NCBI RefSeq assembly: GCF_040412425.1
Contig: NC_089781.1
Coordinates: 54,069,486-54,133,485, forward strand
DNA from: Macrobrachium rosenbergii
Lineage: Eukaryota; Arthropoda; Malacostraca; Decapoda; Palaemonidae
Reading direction: 5' to 3'
Length of the DNA stretch: 64,000 nt
This document shows, one piece after another, positions 62,090-64,000 of this stretch (its first letter is position 1; every line of letters starts with the position of its first letter). A program made the translations under genes and the position numbers. The notes under the pieces were generated by a model. It made no database searches. It was not told where the DNA came from and saw only the letters and a program-made list of their open reading frames with translations.

Positions 62090-62549
62090 GTGAGAACAGT
62101 ATTATGTTTTGTCATTCTTGAAATCTGGTGAATATTAAACTTCTTTGTGTTTCCAATCATAGTAGACATTTTTAAGCAACTCCTTACTGTAGTTTGCGCG
62201 TGATGAGATCTGTATTATAATGGCACAGAGTTCTTTAGAAAAGCTTGAGCAGAACTTATAGGGATAGGGTATTATATTGTCACTTACATTGTCACATCCG
62301 CCAACCGATTTTGTTCCTTTCAGCTCTGTTTTTAACTAGTCTTTCCATTTTATGTAATGCGCTACTGTATTTGGATGATTGGAGCTATTTAATCATTTCA
62401 TTTTGAAATGAATTTGTTTGCATAGGTACATGTTCAGAAATTTTTATTATTTGTTTTTTTATTTATTTATTTTTTGGGGGTTTATCACAGTCATCCTATT
62501 CGACTGGGTGGTTTTTAGAGTGTGGGGTTCTGGGTTGCATCCTGCCTCC

Positions 62550-63294
62550 TTAGGAGTCCATCACTTTTCTCACTATGTGCGTTGTTTCTAGTAGCACACC
62601 TTCCTGCATGAGTCCTGGAGCTACTTCGGCATCTAGTTTTTCCAGATTCCTTTTCAGGGATCTTGGGATCGTGCCTAGTGTTCCTATGGTGTCCCATGGT
62701 ATTGCGACATCAATGAGTGATACTTTCTTCTTGATTTTGTCAATCAACGTCACGTCTGGTCTATTGGCACGCATCACGCTATCTGCTCTGATACCATAGT
62801 CCCAGAAGATCTTTGCCTGATCGTTTTCTATCACTCCCACAGGTTGGTGCCCATACCACTTATCACTGTAAGCTAGAAGGTATTTCTTGCACAGGCTCCA
62901 GTAGAGGGCTTTTGCTACTGTATCATGCCTCTTTTTGTTCTGGTTCTGTGCAAGTGCCAGACATTCGCTTTCTATGTGGTTTATGGTCTTGTCTTTCGTA
63001 TTGCACCTCCTGCATATGGGTGAGATGTTATTTTCATCTATTGTTCTTTGGACATATCTGGTTCTTAGGGCCTGATCTTGTGCCACTGTTAGCATTCCTT
63101 CTGTTTCCTTCTTGAGTTCTCCCCTCTGTAGCCATTGCCATGTTTTCATCGCTGGCCAGTTCTTTTGTCTGTCTCATGTACTGTCTGTGCATTGGTTTGT
63201 TGTGCCATTCCTCTGTTCTGTTTTTCATTCTCTTGTCTCTGTATATTTCTGGGTCCTCATCTGCTTTTATCAGTCCTTCTTCCCATGTACTCAT
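62550..63294 (-). pseudogene. R4/Dong-like C-terminal endonuclease region
   Basis: The frame 63149-62550 is 199 codons long. It contains ALRTRYVQRTI, a CCHC-type motif CRRCNTKDKTINHIESEC, then KYLLAYSDKWYGHQP and VIENDQAKIFWDYGI. The endonuclease core RPDVTLIDKIKKK..LIDVAIPWD follows, matching the PD-(D/E)XK-like pattern, and the domain ends soon after. An upstream overlapping frame (63294-63034) carries the connector, so a frameshift lies near 63100. The enzyme would cut the target site for target-primed reverse transcription. Confidence 0.78.
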
Positions 63295-63486
63295 TAGCCA
63301 CTCGTCTTCACTGGTTTTCAGATATTGCCCCAGTGCTCTGCTCTCAATGTTGACGCAGTCCTCTATGCTTAGTAGCCCTCTCCCCCCTTCCTTTCTTGTT
63401 ATGTATAGTCTGTCTGTTTTGCTCTTGGGTATAGTGCTTTGTGTATTGTCATGTGTTTTCTAGTTTTCTGGTCTATGCTGTGGAGT

Positions 63487-63975
63487 TCAGCCTTCGTCCA
63501 CTCCACTACTCCTGTGCTGTATCTGATTACTGGTACTTCCCATGTGTTTATGGCTTTCGTCATGTTTCTGGCGTTGAGTTTTGACTTGAGAATCGCCGTA
63601 AGTCTGCATATATACTTTCCTGATCGTGTCCTTCATCTCTTGGTGTTTTATATCCTCTCCTTTTATTATTCCCAGGTATTTATATCCTGTCTCATCTGCG
63701 TGTTTGATGCTATTCCCGTCTGGTAGCTTTATCCCTTCAGTCCTTGTTACTTTGCCTTTTTGTATGTTGACCAATGCACATTTTTCTATTCCAAACTCCA
63801 TCCTGATGTCCCCAGATACAATCCTTACAGTCTGGATTAGGGTATCCATTTCCTTGATGCTCTTACCATACAGCTTGATGTCGTCCATGAACATCAGATG
63901 CCTAATTCTATTGCCTCCTTTCTCGAGTTGGTACCCAGCATCCATCTTCTGCAGTACTTTTATCATGGGAATCAT
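63487..63975 (-). pseudogene. R4/Dong-like reverse transcriptase fragment
   Basis: The frame reads HLMFMDDIKLYGKS, the catalytic box with Met-Asp-Asp and a leading Phe in place of the more usual Ala or Val. MEFGIEKCALVNIQKGK and GYKYLGI, the thumb motif YKYLG, follow. The frame then shifts near 63600, and another minus frame continues with a WTKAE-type segment (63500-63480). Motifs upstream of the catalytic box are cut off by the window edge. Confidence 0.8.
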
Positions 63976-64000
63976 GTTTACTATGAAGAGTCGCCTTGAA

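Larger units (their letters stand above)
62440..64000 (-). mobile_element. Non-LTR retrotransposon with restriction-like endonuclease, truncated by window edge
   Basis: On the minus strand, reverse transcriptase sequence at the right edge leads leftwards through a connector to a C-terminal Cys/His motif and endonuclease. An AAAT-rich tail (minus-strand sense) near 62440-62475 marks the 3-prime end. The architecture matches the group with a C-terminal restriction-like endonuclease (R2, R4/Dong, NeSL, Hero). R4/Dong-like is my best guess. The 5-prime part lies outside the window. Confidence 0.78.

Overview
The window looks like a piece of a decapod crustacean chromosome, probably from a caridean-type shrimp. 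The evidence is a split host gene with very long introns, extreme (TA)n, (GA)n and (ATT)n microsatellite content, and two repeats I recognise from decapod genomes: a tRNA-headed SINE at 61455-61735 and a pentanucleotide-tailed repeat at 22961-23290. The lineage call is from memory. Nothing bacterial is present. Most of the open reading frames are artefacts of microsatellites.

The only convincing host gene runs left to right. Three exons (19661-20206, 44296-44748, 61938-62089) share compatible phase-1 junctions and good splice sites. They encode a proline-rich adaptor with an SH3-ligand motif, followed by an SH2 domain most like the SLP-76/BLNK group. Its introns are about 24 kb and 17 kb, and its last exon or exons lie beyond the right edge. 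An upstream open frame at 19223-19529 could be an earlier exon.

The left 19 kb holds no recognised gene. It contains microsatellites, a degenerate set of shrinking duplicates mixed with SINE sequence (9.1-11.5 kb), a 28-bp minisatellite of about 51 units that is open in all three forward frames (12.4-13.9 kb), a 150-bp triplicate (15.9-16.4 kb) and a 79-bp minisatellite (17.0-18.0 kb).

The large introns are filled with transposons, all visibly broken: a Ty3/gypsy element with both LTRs (23.65-28.85 kb, +), a second gypsy 3-prime scrap inside an inverted duplication (30.5-31.7 kb), a 2.7-kb Tc1/mariner-superfamily element with TIRs and TA target duplications (33.09-35.81 kb, transposase on -), an RNase H-bearing LINE (about 37.2-42.6 kb, +), a 1.9-kb IS630-like element with arrays of subterminal TGACA motifs (45.89-47.80 kb, transposase on -), and a second, unrelated Ty3/gypsy on the minus strand (about 48.4-52.8 kb). 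A non-LTR element with a restriction-like endonuclease (62.4 kb to the right edge, -) lies just after the last visible exon.

The most unusual structures are the frame-agnostic 28-bp minisatellite, the interleaved SINE/repeat mosaic at 9-11 kb, a perfect 58-bp palindrome inside the LINE, two inverted duplications abutting TA arrays, and the two TIR-bounded DNA transposons. No previously undescribed gene system could be demonstrated.
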